Positions 43,559 to 55,640 of a stretch of 64,000 bases of DNA are shown here, one piece after another. A model generated the notes under the pieces. It was not told the DNA's origin, made no database searches, and saw only the letters and a list, made by a program, of their open reading frames with translations. Position 1 is the first letter of the stretch. Each line of letters opens with the position of its first letter. Source of the stretch: Saussurea involucrata (lineage: Eukaryota; Streptophyta; Magnoliopsida; Asterales; Asteraceae); contig CM066321.1 in assembly GCA_033807775.1 (NCBI GenBank), positions 45,856,850 through 45,920,849 on the forward strand, written 5' to 3'. The position numbers were made by a program, and so were the translations under genes.

Positions 43559-46500
43559 TTATTCATCACGTAAAACTTCTTTATAAACGACGTTTGATGT
43601 GTAGACTCCAACATGATTGAATTGTTTCATAGGTTTCACTAATACCTTTGTATTGCCCCGTGATATCCCTCTAGACAACGCCACATAAAGTTGTCCGTGC
43701 GAGAATACTGATTCAGGTAGATAAACACCTATGTTCGGTATTGTCTGTCCTTGAGCTTTATTTATTGTCATAGAAAAGCTAAGCCGAACTGGAAACTGTT
43801 TTCGCTTCAGTTTGAATGGGAACATGTTATCCTCAGACGGACATAAAGGAATTCTCGGCAAAAATACTCTTTTGCCAGCATGTTGACCAATGGCTATTTC
43901 TGCATCGATGACATTTTGCTGAAAACCCCTACATATCAATCTGGTGCCATTACATAAGCCATTCGAGGGATCGATATTTCGTAATAGAATAATTGGGCAT
44001 CCAAGTTTGAGCCGAAGGTAATGAGGGGGCAAACCACTAACAGTTAGCGAATTTAAGAACTCCATCGGATAAAAGTTATTTCTATCATCTTCTGCTTCAT
44101 CGAAACTGTAGTATACTTTTTCATCTCCGCAAAATTTGTTGATCAACTTATCGTTTATCTCGTCAACATTCTCATTTTTAGTTGATAATATCGCCCTGGA
44201 AATGATATAATCTGAATCAACTCCGTTGATTTCCAGAGATGGAAAGATTGCATCAATGAGAGCATCTGTTGGATCAACATTGTCAGTATAAGGAATGGTC
44301 ATGTCATCAGGTATGCGAATAAAGTTTTCGTCCAATGCTTCTTCATTTCCATCGCCGACTCGTAATAGAAATCCTGAAAACCATGGATCAGTCAGTGCTC
44401 TCATGTTGAGAGTTAACCGTATCTTTTTAATCATTGACCATAGTGGTGACATCCGTAAGCTAGAATCTACAATTTGTGCTCGGGTTCCACGCCTCACAAC
44501 CGGTAAGACTTGTCTAAAATCACCTCCCATAATCATTATCTTTCCACCAAATGGTAACGTCACACCTATGATATCTTGCATTGTTCGATCAAGCGCCTCC
44601 ACCGCCTGCCTTTTAGCCATTGATGCTTCGTCCCAAATGATAATTTTTGCATTTCGAAGCAATTGAGCCGCCCCACTTTGTTTCTTTATGTTGCACATTG
44701 AGTTGTTATCAAGATTGAGGGGAATCTTGAATCGAGAGTGAGCTGTTCTCCCTCCGGGCATATTATTGGCAGCAACACCCGACGAAGCAGTAGCGAGAGC
44801 AATAAAACCACGGGAACGAACGTTGGCAAGCAAAGCTTTATATAAAAATGTCTTTCCAGTTCCACCTGGACCATCAATGAAGAACACGCCTGGACAATCA
44901 GCATCCACATGCCTCATGATTTCATTATATGCGTATTTCTGGTCGGAATTGAGAGAGTCTCGGGCACGTAGGTGTTCTTCTTCCACAACTATGGAGTACT
45001 CCTCTTGTACCTCACGAAAGCCTCCAAATTGTAAATTTGCATCTGCATTTATATTTGGAAGATCGAAATCGACAAGATTTTTACCCATAGATTGTAGAAA
45101 GATCGTGATATCGGTTAGAACCATATTCCGGACTTGGTCAACACTTTCGCATTGTCGCCTATAATCTTCAGAAAATGAGTCATAGTGGTCATCCCATAGC
45201 TTACGAACATCTCCAGGCTCACAATAAATCAATATTGTCGTAAAAAGCCTTCTAAGAGCACCGGGAAACTGAAATAAGGAGGCCTCAGCAAGACATTTAG
45301 ATAAGTTATCGTCGGTCTCTATTAACCCTTTCTCAAGAGCTACTTTACGAAATGTCGGGTGTAATAAGCCATTGACGGTGTATAGATCTTCAAAACAAGT
45401 AGGCCTAGTGATGTGAGATAAAATTACACGTAGGTAGTATCGCTCTCCTTCAGCTGGATTAGCAGAAACCAGTCTGCCTCTCATTAATCCTTTTTGTCGA
45501 GTATTCCAACGACGTGTTTTCGGGTTCCACGTGTAGTGTCTTGGAAAATCTTTGTACAAATGTTGTCTCGCACTCTTGTCTACTTTATTTCTATCAAAAA
45601 ATGCGGTCAACATCGTTCGCTTATCTCGCTCTCTATCAAGAATATCCGTCATTATATCATCATCTCTGAACCTGACCATCTGTTTATTTGGCAGATGGAG
45701 TTGCAAAGCCATCACGTAGGGGTGGATTTGAGAAAGAGCGAAGCCAAATATACGCAATATTTCCTCGGGAGGGGAGACATAACGTGCATCTTGAAACTTC
45801 TTAATCTCGTTAACAACCAACCCGACTTCCCCTGGATCAACATGAACAACTTGTTTGTCATGGCCCTTATAAACATACTTGAACACATACTTCACAGATG
45901 TTATACTCGAGCAAGCCTCAACATTGATATGACAGTTGAACATCATCAGCAGCTTTGGGTTATACGGGACCACCCATCGATTATCAAGGGTATGACCTCG
46001 TACATGTGCATTTATTCCATTATTTCTTCGTCGATACAATGGATATGAGTCCTCACCTTGTGCCGTCTGATCGTTGAATTGCCTAGGATATCTGGAACGA
46101 CATTTTTTCGGCTCACCTTGCATACAAGGACAAGATGGTTTTAAATGACCGCAAGGACCATGCATCATGTGTTGGGTGACCAGTTGGTGCATTTGGGGAT
46201 ACTTTGTGAGTTCCGGAATTTCAGCGCACACGATCTTGTCATAATGATCTGGATTGGTCAGCTTGTGCCCAAGTTTCATTATGAGAAGGAAATGTGCATG
46301 TGGCAAACCACGCTTCTGAAACTCGATGACATAAACATAGGCCCCGACAACACCGAGGATGTGCTTCTTGAATAGTTGCTTCTTCATATCTTCTAAGTTG
46401 GCACGAAAAACTCTTGTAACAAGGTCCGGTCGATCTTGTGCATCTTGGCCCGATAATAGCTCTTTATCGATTTCAGGCCACTTTGGATTGCACGTCATTG

Positions 46501-48664
46501 TAAGAAATATATCAGGCTTACCGTCATCTTGCACCAAAGTCATGGCATCCATAAATCGTCTCCGCATGTCACGTGGGCCTCCAATGAAGCTTGCAGGTAA
46601 CACAACTCGTTGTCCAACTCTACTTGGTTGAACCTCACCGGCATTCACGCAATCCACAACACCTTGGTATAAATCCGCTCTTATATTTGCTTGGTTTTTT
46701 TCACAAAATTCCAAACGTGAAGTCTCAATCCTTATATAGACATCTACCACGAACTGCTGTAACAGTCTCCCCCCCCCCCCCCAATAGAATCACATTGTCA
46801 TTCGAACGAATCTGGAATTTGTAACAATAGTATTCCCGCATAGATACATTCCTCCCGCTTCTTTCTCTATTTTCTGTGTAATGTAGATGTTGCCAAACAT
46901 AAATTATAAATTGATGACATTTATGTTTAAAATGTAAAAAATTGTGATAATTGAGGTACCTTCAAAATCTTCCTCGATAGTTTCTTCATCATTAACAATT
47001 TGATTGATGCAAACTTCATGTCTTGGTATATTAGAATGCCATCCAGGCTCACCATTAGGGAAGAATAAAGGATAAGACAATGGGTCATAACAACTGAAGT
47101 AAGATTTAATATATTGATTGTAGTCAGACCTCCCATACACAACGATACTTCTCTTGTATGCACATATGTTGTCATTGCCCTCAACCCAAATACCAGCAAC
47201 CTGCCATATTTATAGAATTAGTTAGTGTATAATATGTATACGATATCTTTTATTATAATAACATGTATACCTCAGATGTGGTCGGTCGGTTGTACACCCT
47301 CTGGTCGAGCTCCACCGAAGCATTCAAAGTGACTCTATAATTATCAAGTGGCCCTAGCTCAGCAAGGCTTCGAAATGTTTTCACGTATGGGTTCGTAGCA
47401 AGAACATGAGTCAAAATTTGAATGATGTTTCTATCAAGATTTGGCCACTGGAGTCTATGTGAAAATTCAGTTTCAGAATCATAAAAATACAACTGCAAGT
47501 ACCTAGTTTGTCCATCCCTGGGAACTAACTGGTCGATTTTATGATATATTCCTCCGTGCGCACGAAATGTATATACTCCAGATTTCATATTATTTGTTGT
47601 AGTATCTAACGTTACTCCCATTGATGTGAATGAAAAGTTTGTGTTGTATGCACGTATGTTATGCCTAAACATTTCACCTAACTGGGATTGTTCTTTGAAG
47701 AGATGGTTTAATTCTTTAGGAATGGGCGAGTATGCCAAATGTGTCTTCCCATTCATACAACAAAAGGTATTGAATTCAAATTGTAACCGTTTTGCTCCAC
47801 AATGTACACATGAATTTCGTTCCTTCAAGACACGATGTTGTCTAGGGATACCATCATAAACAAAATCGTACGGATCCACGTGGAGGATGTTATCTTGGGT
47901 TGATGAATTGACATTGACTATAGTACAACCTCCTACATATAAGACATATTCAAAATGTTGTTTGAAGAAAATCTTTCTTAAAATTTTATGTCATAATCAT
48001 TAAATTAATGACATGAAAAAGGTGATTAACGACTAACCTCTCGGTACTTGATTAACGACTTCATCAAAGAGAGGTAACAATATGCGACGGTTACTTTGAA
48101 CACCTATTATAGAGAACAACATAATGGTAATGAGACCTTAATTTATGACATTAGAAAATTCAAAAATAATAATAATTGCATGGTTTTTACCGTTAAAGTT
48201 TTCATGTGTCAACCCCGAACATATTGTAGCCGTTCTTTCTTTACCCGTAACACTTGTTCCTTGAGTGTTAACACTTGTTCTAATCCGTATATTTTCTTTA
48301 TTTCGAAGATAATAATTTCTGTTATAGATTTTTCTCTTTTCAGCGATACTTAATGCACTGACAGGGGTTGTTTCATTGATATTCATCTGCGTTGTCTCCA
48401 CAAGTGTCGTAGATTGACTACTTCCTTCACCAATAGCTATTTTTCTCATTTTGTTCTTCTCTTTTTGTCGTGCATAATATCTACTACAATATTCATTTTG
48501 TTTTTCTGCAACAATATTAATTTATTTCATTATAGATACATAATTAGTATATCATAATCTAATATACAAATAGTACGAAATCATATATTCGATGTACCTT
48601 TTGCTATATCTACATCAACAGGGTTTACATCACTGTTTGCAAATTTCTTATCATCGATCCTCAT
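43559..48664 (-). CDS. Helitron Rep/helicase (RepHel), six exons, frame broken only at a poly-G tract
   Basis: Exons (minus): 48664-48598, 48505-48191, 48103-48038, 47932-47271, 47200-46960, 46875-43559. Every intron has GT..AG ends and phases join in frame. The N-terminal region has a Cys pair (CVHCGAKRL, CCMNGKTHL) and VAGIWVEGNDN, VYGRSDYNQY and PLFFPNGEPGWH. The Rep domain has the HUH motif in RGLPHAHFLLI (near 46295) and paired tyrosines in KYVFKYVYKGHD (near 45880). The helicase has Walker A GPGGTGKT (near 44860), Walker B IIWDEAS (near 44640), GGDFRQVLP, NKAQGQT (near 43760) and YVALSRG. It nicks the DNA, transfers a strand and unwinds it during rolling-circle-like transposition. A run of 14 G (46769-46782) puts the two halves of exon 6 out of frame. 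One base more or two fewer would rejoin them, so a sequencing error or a fresh slip are both possible. I see no other lesion. Confidence 0.9.
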
Positions 48665-50630
48665 TGCACACTGTAAAATTGCATCGATTGCTATAATATA
48701 CAATTTATCTACATTTTGATGTGTAATAGTTCAGGTATGAATAACTTAAATCAAGGTAACAAATTTCAAGATTGAACAAAACTTAACTCATTCTTTATTT
48801 GTCTAACAAAAGGACCATCCAATACAAAACCGACCGAACCATCAAATACCCCATCCAATGAATATAATATAATTTTATTTGTTATTTTATTTAATAAAAC
48901 TAATAAATTTGAAAAGAGTGTAAAAAGTAAAGACCATGCTTTTTCCCCTCTTTCAATTCAGATTTTAGGGGTGTTTGGGAGTGCTTATATTTCCATCCAA
49001 AAACATTCCAGTGAACCAAACGCAGCCTTAGGGTTTAGATTTCCATTCCCGTTCACATTCAGTCATTCATCGCTTCACTCTAACTCTCAGTCTCTCACTG
49101 TTTAGGGGCTGTTTGTTTGCATCTGAATGATGCCATTCAGATGTTAATGTCTGAATCGGTCAGACATAGGGATGTTTGGTTGAAACTTTATTCAGATGAA
49201 TCATTTACCCTGAATCGGTCATTCACGCATTAGCTTCCTTTATGATACAGACCCTAAAAATTCCTTCCTTGCCCTCGATTTCTCCCATCGCCGCCTCTCC
49301 CATTCACGCCTTCTCCCCCCATCATCGCCTCTCCCATCGTCGCCTTCTCCCCCCATCGTCGCCTCTCCCATCTCAACAGGTAAGCTCTCGATTTCTCGTT
49401 TTAGGGTTCTGAAATTCTCGATTTCTCGTTTTATGGATTTCATTTGTTGTTGAAATATTCATTTGTTGTTGAAATATTCATTTGTTGTTGAAAGATTTCA
49501 TTTGTTGTTGAAATATTCATTTGTTGTTGAAATATTCGATTTCTCGTTTTATGGATTTCATCTCAACAGGTACAGATGAATAATGCATTTCATTTGTTGT
49601 TGAAATATTCATTTGTTGTGGATTTATGATTCATCTTCTGAAATGTTTGGTTTCATCTTCTTACTGCATATTTTGATGAACCCATATTTTGAGAGAGGAC
49701 CTGAAATGATCATATATGAGAGAAGATTGGATCTTGCTGTTTGAGGAGAAATTGAGTTGTGCATAGTTAGGGGATTCTTGAAGGTTGATGTTGTTTATGT
49801 TCTAGAACCCTAGGGGTTTACCTCATCGTTATTTCTGATATGTTTCACCTCTGTGATCTATCATGCTTCAAGTAGCTTCGTGGAAATGACTATTAGGAAA
49901 AAAAAAATTAAAAAATTTTCCAGATTAAAGGATCATTGATTCATTTCTTGAGTTATTCCTATGAAATGATTAAAGGATCATTGATTCAGGGATAACTATT
50001 ATCCCTGAATTAAGTTTGTCAACAAGGATTTTTTGGTTCGGTATAAGATACAATATTCACATTTAGCATCAGTTGTTTGAATTTCTTTTTGAAGTGTATC
50101 ATATTTAGTTTTTTCCTTGAAAATGAACCTATTTGATATCCCATAGTCAAAATATAGTTTCCTTTTCAACTGACAGATTATCTTATAATAATTTTTACTT
50201 TATTTTTTAGATTTGAAATAATGGAGTTGCTGTTCTTTTCAGTTGATATGTTGGTTTCCTTTGATTATCCATCTAAGGGGCTGTTTACTTTATTTTTAGA
50301 TTAAGCTATGTGTAGGTTAAGTTGTCGGTCTGGATGAATTTGTGGTGGACCAATGGGTTTGAGGGAGGCAAAGAGAGAGAGGCTTGGATTATTTCTGGTA
50401 TTAATTTGTTTGGGGTGGCTTAATAGGGACAAATGAGGGGTCCTGGCTTATTCCATATAGCCATTTTAACATAATGTAACGATTAAGCCGTAAAGAAACA
50501 CTCATGTATGGCTGAACAAATAAGCCATCCAGACCATTAAGCTCATCATTATGTTATAAGTAAACAGCCCCTAATTCTGCTTATTATAGGGTTCCTTATT
50601 ATATATGCAGGGGTTTGATTAGTTGGAAAA
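48665..50630 (+). other. Helitron interior: probable 5' flank and leader exon of captured mL41
   Basis: No protein gene on either strand. 49104-49250 begins AGGGGCTGTTTGTTTGCATC, with ATTCAGA motifs in both directions, and looks like part of a hAT-type MITE. CCATCGTCGCCTCTCCC repeats and CTCAACAG/GTAAGC at about 49380 look like a 5'-untranslated exon and donor, and TATATGCAG at 50602-50610 is the matching acceptor before the mL41 ATG. A TTTCATTTGTTGTTGAAATA repeat lies at 49437-49610. Confidence 0.4.
50276..50572. mobile_element. MITE with 15-bp terminal inverted repeats (hAT-like)
   Basis: AGGGGCTGTTTACTT (50276-50290) and its exact reverse complement AAGTAAACAGCCCCT (50558-50572) bound 297 bp without coding capacity. 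The flanks do not show a clear 8-bp duplication. It lies in the putative leader intron of the captured mL41 gene. Confidence 0.75.
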
Positions 50631-51865
50631 ATGGCTTTGGGGTTAATACTTGGAATAGGGAGAGCTTATAGAAGGAAGCGAACATCTTCACTCAATATTC
50701 TCACTTCAAAGACGGGACCTCGTGATTACTACAAGGGAAAAAACTGTAAACCAACCGGTTTTCACACACGCAAAGGTGCTCTTTTTGCTCTCATTTTTTA
50801 TTCTTTTTCTCGTTTGTATTTCCCACAAGTTAATCGCTCCAAGTTGGGTTCATTGTTAATTCTTTAATTTAATTTTATATTGATTGTTGCTAAAATACGG
50901 AACTTTTGGTGATATACGCTTTTAGTTGTTAAACTCCGGTTTTAAGAAATAAGGTTGCTTAGTGCGTTTGGTACACTGGACAGAACAAAATAGGGATTAC
51001 TGTTCTTCGTTTGGGAGAACTTTTATGTGGAACTGACAGGAATAGAGTGGAACTGACAGGAATAGAGTGGAACAGACCTGTTGCACCCCCACCCCATGGA
51101 ACAAGGTGGAATAGACTTAATATAACCTCAAAATAAAATCTAATTTTCTTCTAAAACATCAAATACGTCTTCTTTTTTATATTTTATTCATTCTTTAATT
51201 TTTGTTTATTGTATTTTTTGTTATTTAAACTTTCACTTTGTTGTCCTCAAAATACAAATTTTATATGGTTTCAATGTTTTGATTAATTAATGTGAATTAT
51301 TAAATATTAATAGTAAAAAAATAGAAAATGTTAGAAAATAAAAATTGGAAGCTACACAAACTTTTTAATTTTGGGTCACTTTAATCGTCTTGAAGAAAAC
51401 TTTCTAAATTATATATTTTGTTATAAATGTATTTATTTCATTATAATTTAATAAGTTACCTAATTAATCAAAATATATAAACAACTATTATGGGTAAATT
51501 GGTCATGTTATCTGTTCTGTAAAGTTCTGTCTTACCAAACACTGAACAACTGTTCTGTCCTGTCTCGTTCCAACCAGTCTGCATACCAAACACAATCTTA
51601 AACAAAATGTCAATATTTTGAAGAAAGTTTTGGATCTCTTAGTTGGTAAATGTACAGATGATTGTAGCCCTTTATATTCTAGAATTTGCATATTTTCTAG
51701 GATATAGGAAGTTTGAAGTTCCTTTGTTTTCTTTAACATTTAAGTTACAATGGTTTTATTTTTACGTTGTGGGTTATATTATTGTTTCACATTTGTATAG
51801 GTGGTTATGTTGTGGTACAAGAGAAGCTGCCAAATTATGTGGTTCCAGATTTGACCGATTTCAAG
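50631..51865 (+). pseudogene. Captured mL41 (mitochondrial ribosomal protein L41) gene piece, exons 1-2
   Basis: Exon 50631-50775 encodes MALGLILGIGRAYRRKRTSS.. and DYYKGKNCKPTGFHTRKG. After an intron (GTGCTC..TATAG) exon 51801-51865 encodes GGYVVVQEKLPNYVVPDLTD plus FK and ends at a donor (AAG/GTACTC). I recognise this as the plant homologue of mL41, a component of the mitoribosome large subunit. The last few residues (normally starting LKPYVSQC as I recall) were not found before the Helitron RPA gene, so the copy seems truncated at its 3' end. It runs opposite to the Helitron genes and lies wholly inside the Helitron, the usual picture for a captured gene fragment. Both exons are free of stops, so capture may be recent or the piece may still be transcribed. 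Confidence 0.8.
50953..51602. mobile_element. Degenerate TIR element in the mL41 intron
   Basis: The left end GTGCGTTTGGTACACTGGACA with AGAAC motifs and the right end (GTTCTGTC.., GCATACCAAACACAATCTTA) are imperfect inverted repeats (TTAAGATTGTGTTTGGTATGC on the other strand). The interior is AT-rich with a duplicated GGAACTGACAGGAATAGAGT near 51030-51070. Probably an old MITE; its exact ends are uncertain. Confidence 0.45.
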
Positions 51866-52442
51866 GTACTCAAAATTTTCTTTGTTTATATGTCATTCGT
51901 GATGAGCATGTGCATATGTATGATAGGAACTTTGATCACTTACTTTGAAGACATCTGAAGATTTATGGCTTGAACGATAAGGGGATTAAAATCAGTCTGT
52001 TTACAGCAGCATGTAATATTAACTCTGATTAATACTTTCTATTATATGAATATAGATGCAAAGTTGTATAAGGATATTTTCTTTACAAGAAAGACAGCCA
52101 AAACAGCTAAAATAGATGCTAAAGTAGTGAAGTTTGAATTACATAGAACACCATAGATAGTTCAAGGGGGTCTTTTTAATGTTTAATTAATTATATTTAG
52201 TTAAACTTTATGCTAGCTTTAAAGATGTTAAGGGGGAAGTGTGTTTGGAAGATGAAGTTGTTGGATATAGCATTTAAGATTGATGATTTAATGGTGTCTT
52301 AATAAAACCAGGCTCCCTCCTAACCAAAAACATATACACCGATTTGTTTTATAGAATCTCAAAAAGATGCATCATTTTTTTTGTTGGTAAACCTTTAATT
52401 TAAAGTTACTTCTTTGGCAGTTTGGGTTTCTGTGTACATCAC

Positions 52443-52651
52443 ACTTAACAATTTAGGGATGGCAAAAAGTGACCTAATCCGCCAACTCAACCCAACCCAA
52501 ACTGGTAGGGGTTGTTTGTTTGAAAGTGTACAGATTGTTTAATTGTTATTGTGCTTGTTGTTCTTGCTATTCAAACTGTTATATGTACAAGTTGCTTGAT
52601 TGATTTGTTATATGTGAACATTGTTAAGTTTGTTTGTGCCAAACAGCCCCT
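52443..52651. mobile_element. Small hAT-like MITE (52507-52651) next to another MITE fragment
   Basis: AGGGGTTGTTTG (52507-52518) and CAAACAGCCCCT (52640-52651) are near-perfect inverted ends of a 145-bp element with repeated TTGTTATATGT motifs inside. Just left, TTTAGGGATGGCAAAAAGTG to CCCAACCCAAAC (52450-52500) resembles one end of another common plant hAT MITE, cut short by this insertion. Confidence 0.55.
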
Positions 52652-52812
52652 TAGACTTAATAAATATAAAAAGATGCATAGATGTTCCCACTATCATTAC
52701 CAACATACACAAAAAGAACATAATAACAATAATCCACTCATACTTTTGTGAATGTATCATAAAGTTACAAAAAACCATGATAACACTAATAAGCTTGATC
52801 AATCACATTTTT

Positions 52813-53903
52813 TTATCTCATCAAGACCCTCATATTGTCTGCTTCCGGCATATGTGGTTCGAACTTGTAACTTGTTAAGTCAGTAGACCTCAAAACATTC
52901 ACTGAAAATAATTAAATATACATTTTCAATAATATAATAATATGTAAATAATATAATAGAATATTGATTATTGAAATAAGTTATAACGTACTGTGAGGCA
53001 AACGGATAAGTTTCACGCGAGATAGATATATTATGGATTTATTTTTAATTGCACGAGCTACCCTCCCAGGAAACATTGGTCGAACATCATACAAGCGCAA
53101 CTTTATAACGCTTTCCCTATATAATAGGAATGTTAGTGATTATAATATTTTGTTAATAATTATAATAATACACACACTTACGTTACATCTTGCAGAAACA
53201 GTTCACACGAGCCAAGTTGGAAAACGTTATCATTTCTGAAATAGGTTCTTCGTCCTCCCATGATGATTTTTCCAACAACATCTAAAATAAGGATATTTAT
53301 ATTTTAAAATTAGATTTATATTATAAAATCTATATTTAATAGTATATAAAAATTATAAATGTAATGAATAACTTAAATGTACCGATCATCATTTTTTTAG
53401 TAGTACGATCATCAAGAAGGTCTCTTATCGAGGGCACCAATGGGTAGAACGCAAATCCATTTTCGACATCGCTCGTTAATGGTTTTAACTTTGTGTCTTT
53501 ACTTATTAGGATTACTTGATCATTGTAGACCAACCTATAGCCTTTATACCTTGGAGGATCATTATAATTGTATTCAATTCGAAAATGATCCAAAAAAAAA
53601 ACGCCTCCGACCAAATTCCTTTGTTTGTATGATTGCATCAAATAGCCTCGTACAATTGCTACCATTTTCTCTCTCTAATATAAAATGAAATATTTGTTAA
53701 ATAGATTTAAAAATATCAATTTTTACCATGCATTGAACGTATGAATATTTTTAACTTACATTTTGATCAAGTAAAATAATATATAGGCATTCTTGTTTGA
53801 CATCTTCCCAAACAAGCTCCACACGGACAGTTCTCAAGTTCCACCAAATCAAACATACGTTTTGTAGAGATGAAAACACTTCAACGTTATACGGAGAATC
53901 CAT
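52813..53903 (-). CDS. Helitron-borne RPA-like (OB-fold) single-stranded-DNA-binding protein, five exons
   Basis: Exons (minus): 53903-53760, 53674-53383, 53281-53182, 53116-52992, 52901-52813. All four introns have GT..AG ends, phases match, and the joined frame is 249 codons plus TAA with no internal stop. The protein has the pattern of the plant RPA70-type/DUF223 OB fold: WNLRTVRVELVWED, KMVAIVRGYLMQSYKQ, VGGVFFLDHFRIEYNY, YKGYRLVYNDQVILI, FAFYPLVPSIRDLL and DVVGKIIMGG. It is shorter than full RPA70, with one recognisable OB module and a short tail. Plant Helitrons often carry RPA genes, thought to protect single-stranded intermediates. The role here is inferred from that and from its location inside the Helitron, in the same orientation as Rep/helicase. 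Confidence 0.8.
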
Positions 53904-54203
53904 TTACTACAAGTTTGTAAACATTAATAATATTGTTAACATAATTAAAAAATCATACTTAAACCACACTCTAAAAGAACACCAAATTTATAATTGTACT
54001 TATAGATGTATTTGAAGCAACTTCATGATGTTGTCATCTTCGTGAAGCTAAGTGTTATATTCGTCTGTTGAATTTTGTAAACAGTTAGGATAGCACTACA
54101 AAATAGTTGTTTTTTTATGGTTTGACATAGTTCCGTTTTCTTCTTCAATATGTTTCATACTTTCATATGTTCATCTTTTTATTCCAAAACTAACCTTTTG
54201 TAG

Positions 54204-54315
54204 GGGTGGTGTTAGAGAATGGGATTCCCAATGAGTTAGGTTGTTCTTGTAAAGAAGATTTAGCAGCTGCTCATAAGCATTGTGCTGAAGCTTGGTTCAA
54301 GATCAAGGGTAACAA
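54204..54315 (+). pseudogene. Captured exon of a RING-CH (RINGv, MARCH-type) gene
   Basis: A splice acceptor (CTTTTGTAG) precedes an exon reading VVLENGIPNELGCSCKEDLA then AHKHCAEAWFKIKGN and ending in AACAA/GTAAGT. The spacing C-x-C..H-x2-C..W is that of the middle of a plant RING-CH zinc finger, an E3 ubiquitin ligase domain. The other zinc-binding exons are not found nearby, so this is an isolated exon with its own splice sites. Like mL41 it runs opposite to the Helitron genes. Confidence 0.75.
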
Positions 54316-54689
54316 GTAAGTTTATTTTTTAATCTTTCAAGATTCCATTTTTTATCAATTTATTCAGATACCCATTTGCATCTTTCATCCTCAAACTCTG
54401 TTTTCCTCCCAAGATTCAGTTTTTATATAATTCCATTTAGGATTGATTTGGGTTTTTTGTTCTACATTTATTAAAGGTAATAGTTAGCTTTTCAAGTGTC
54501 TTGTGACACCGTTATTTTACAGTTTCTAGGATGGCAGCCATTCTGGTGCTTCATTGCACAAACTTATACGGGGAACCCACCCATACATAATAGTATTGGA
54601 TGGTTCTTTGAAACACGGTTTGCAGCCATGTTTTAACCAAAATACTTTTGTTTACAGAACTATAAAACAGTGTTCTAAAATAGTGTTAA

Positions 54690-55640
54690 GTGGAGCTAGG
54701 TGATCCAGTTTCTGGGTGCAATGTTGACAACAAATAGGAGTAAAAAATGTTGACAACCATGTTTTCCATGTTTTCCATAGGTGCAATGTTGACAACAAAT
54801 ATCAGCAAAATGGGGAGTGAACACTTTAACACCACATAAATCACATAAATGGAAACATGTTTACACAAATATGAGCAAAATGGAGCAAAATGGAGAAAAA
54901 TGGTGAAGGGGTGAAGGGGGCGTCGTACCTTAGTACACGGAGCAAAATGGAGATGAAGCAAAATGGAGAGCTTCAATGCTGAGGTTTTTTTTGTTACCTA
55001 CAAGATGAAATTTGTAAGTAAAAACTTGTTGTTAAAGGCTCCATTCGATATGTTGTATCAGTTGTTAAATTATGTGGTTTCTTACCTTACAGATGAAGCA
55101 AAATGGAAGCAAAATGGAGCTGGTGCTTTGTTGGTAGCTTGTAACTTATGAGAGCTTGTAAGTGATGAGAGCTTGTTATATACTACAAACCTTTATAAAA
55201 CCAGGGTTTTTTTTTATGTTTACTACACAGATCAAAATAGGGGAAGAAAACTTTTTTTGCTAGAAAGAGAAGTCTTCAGGCATCTAGTTTGGTGATGACT
55301 GCAAGGTTAAATAGTCTTGGGTAAAATCATTCATAAACAAAGAAGGTTTTGTACATTTGACTTTTTTTTATAAGAAAGATAGCCTGCAAAAGAGCAAAAT
55401 GGAGCAGGAGCAAAAAAATGGGGGAGCTGGAGCAAAAAAAAAGGTACAAAAAGCCTGTTTTTCAAGAAAGATAGTCTGCGAAATAGCCTGCAAAAGAGCA
55501 AAATGGAGCAGGAGCAAAAAAATGGGGGAGCTGGAGCAAAAAAAAGGTACAAAAAGCCTGTTTTTCAAGAAAGATAGCCTGCGAAATAGCCTGCAAAAGA
55601 TATCAAGATCAAAAAGCCTGTTTCAACAAGTTGTACCTCA
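54690..55640 (+). repeat. AGCAAAATGGAGC-rich region and 92/103-bp tandem duplication near the Helitron 5' end
   Basis: AGCAAAATGGAG or close variants occur about ten times (54870-54965, 55093-55120, 55394, 55498). Between 55372 and 55566 two long units (starting AAGAAAGATAG at 55372 and 55464) repeat, with a third partial start at 55567. A pair of near-repeats of AATGTTGACAACAA lies at 54719-54800. No credible gene is present. Confidence 0.7.

Noticed and set aside
50631..51865. mL41 as an intact resident host gene.
   Set aside because: The final exon was not found and the region lies inside Helitron ends. Kept as a captured piece, although a distant last exon cannot be fully excluded.
51966..52156. 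Possible extra exon on the plus strand (..LYKDIFFTRKTAKTAK..) after an AG near 52059.
   Set aside because: Short, not recognisable as any family, and not in phase with a confirmed mL41 exon; too weak to annotate.
54963..55151. Plus-strand ORF containing LLNYVVSYLTDEAK, reminiscent of mL41 LPNYVVPDLTD.
   Set aside because: Only a 13-base nucleotide match; the rest consists of AGCAAAATGG repeats. Probably chance.
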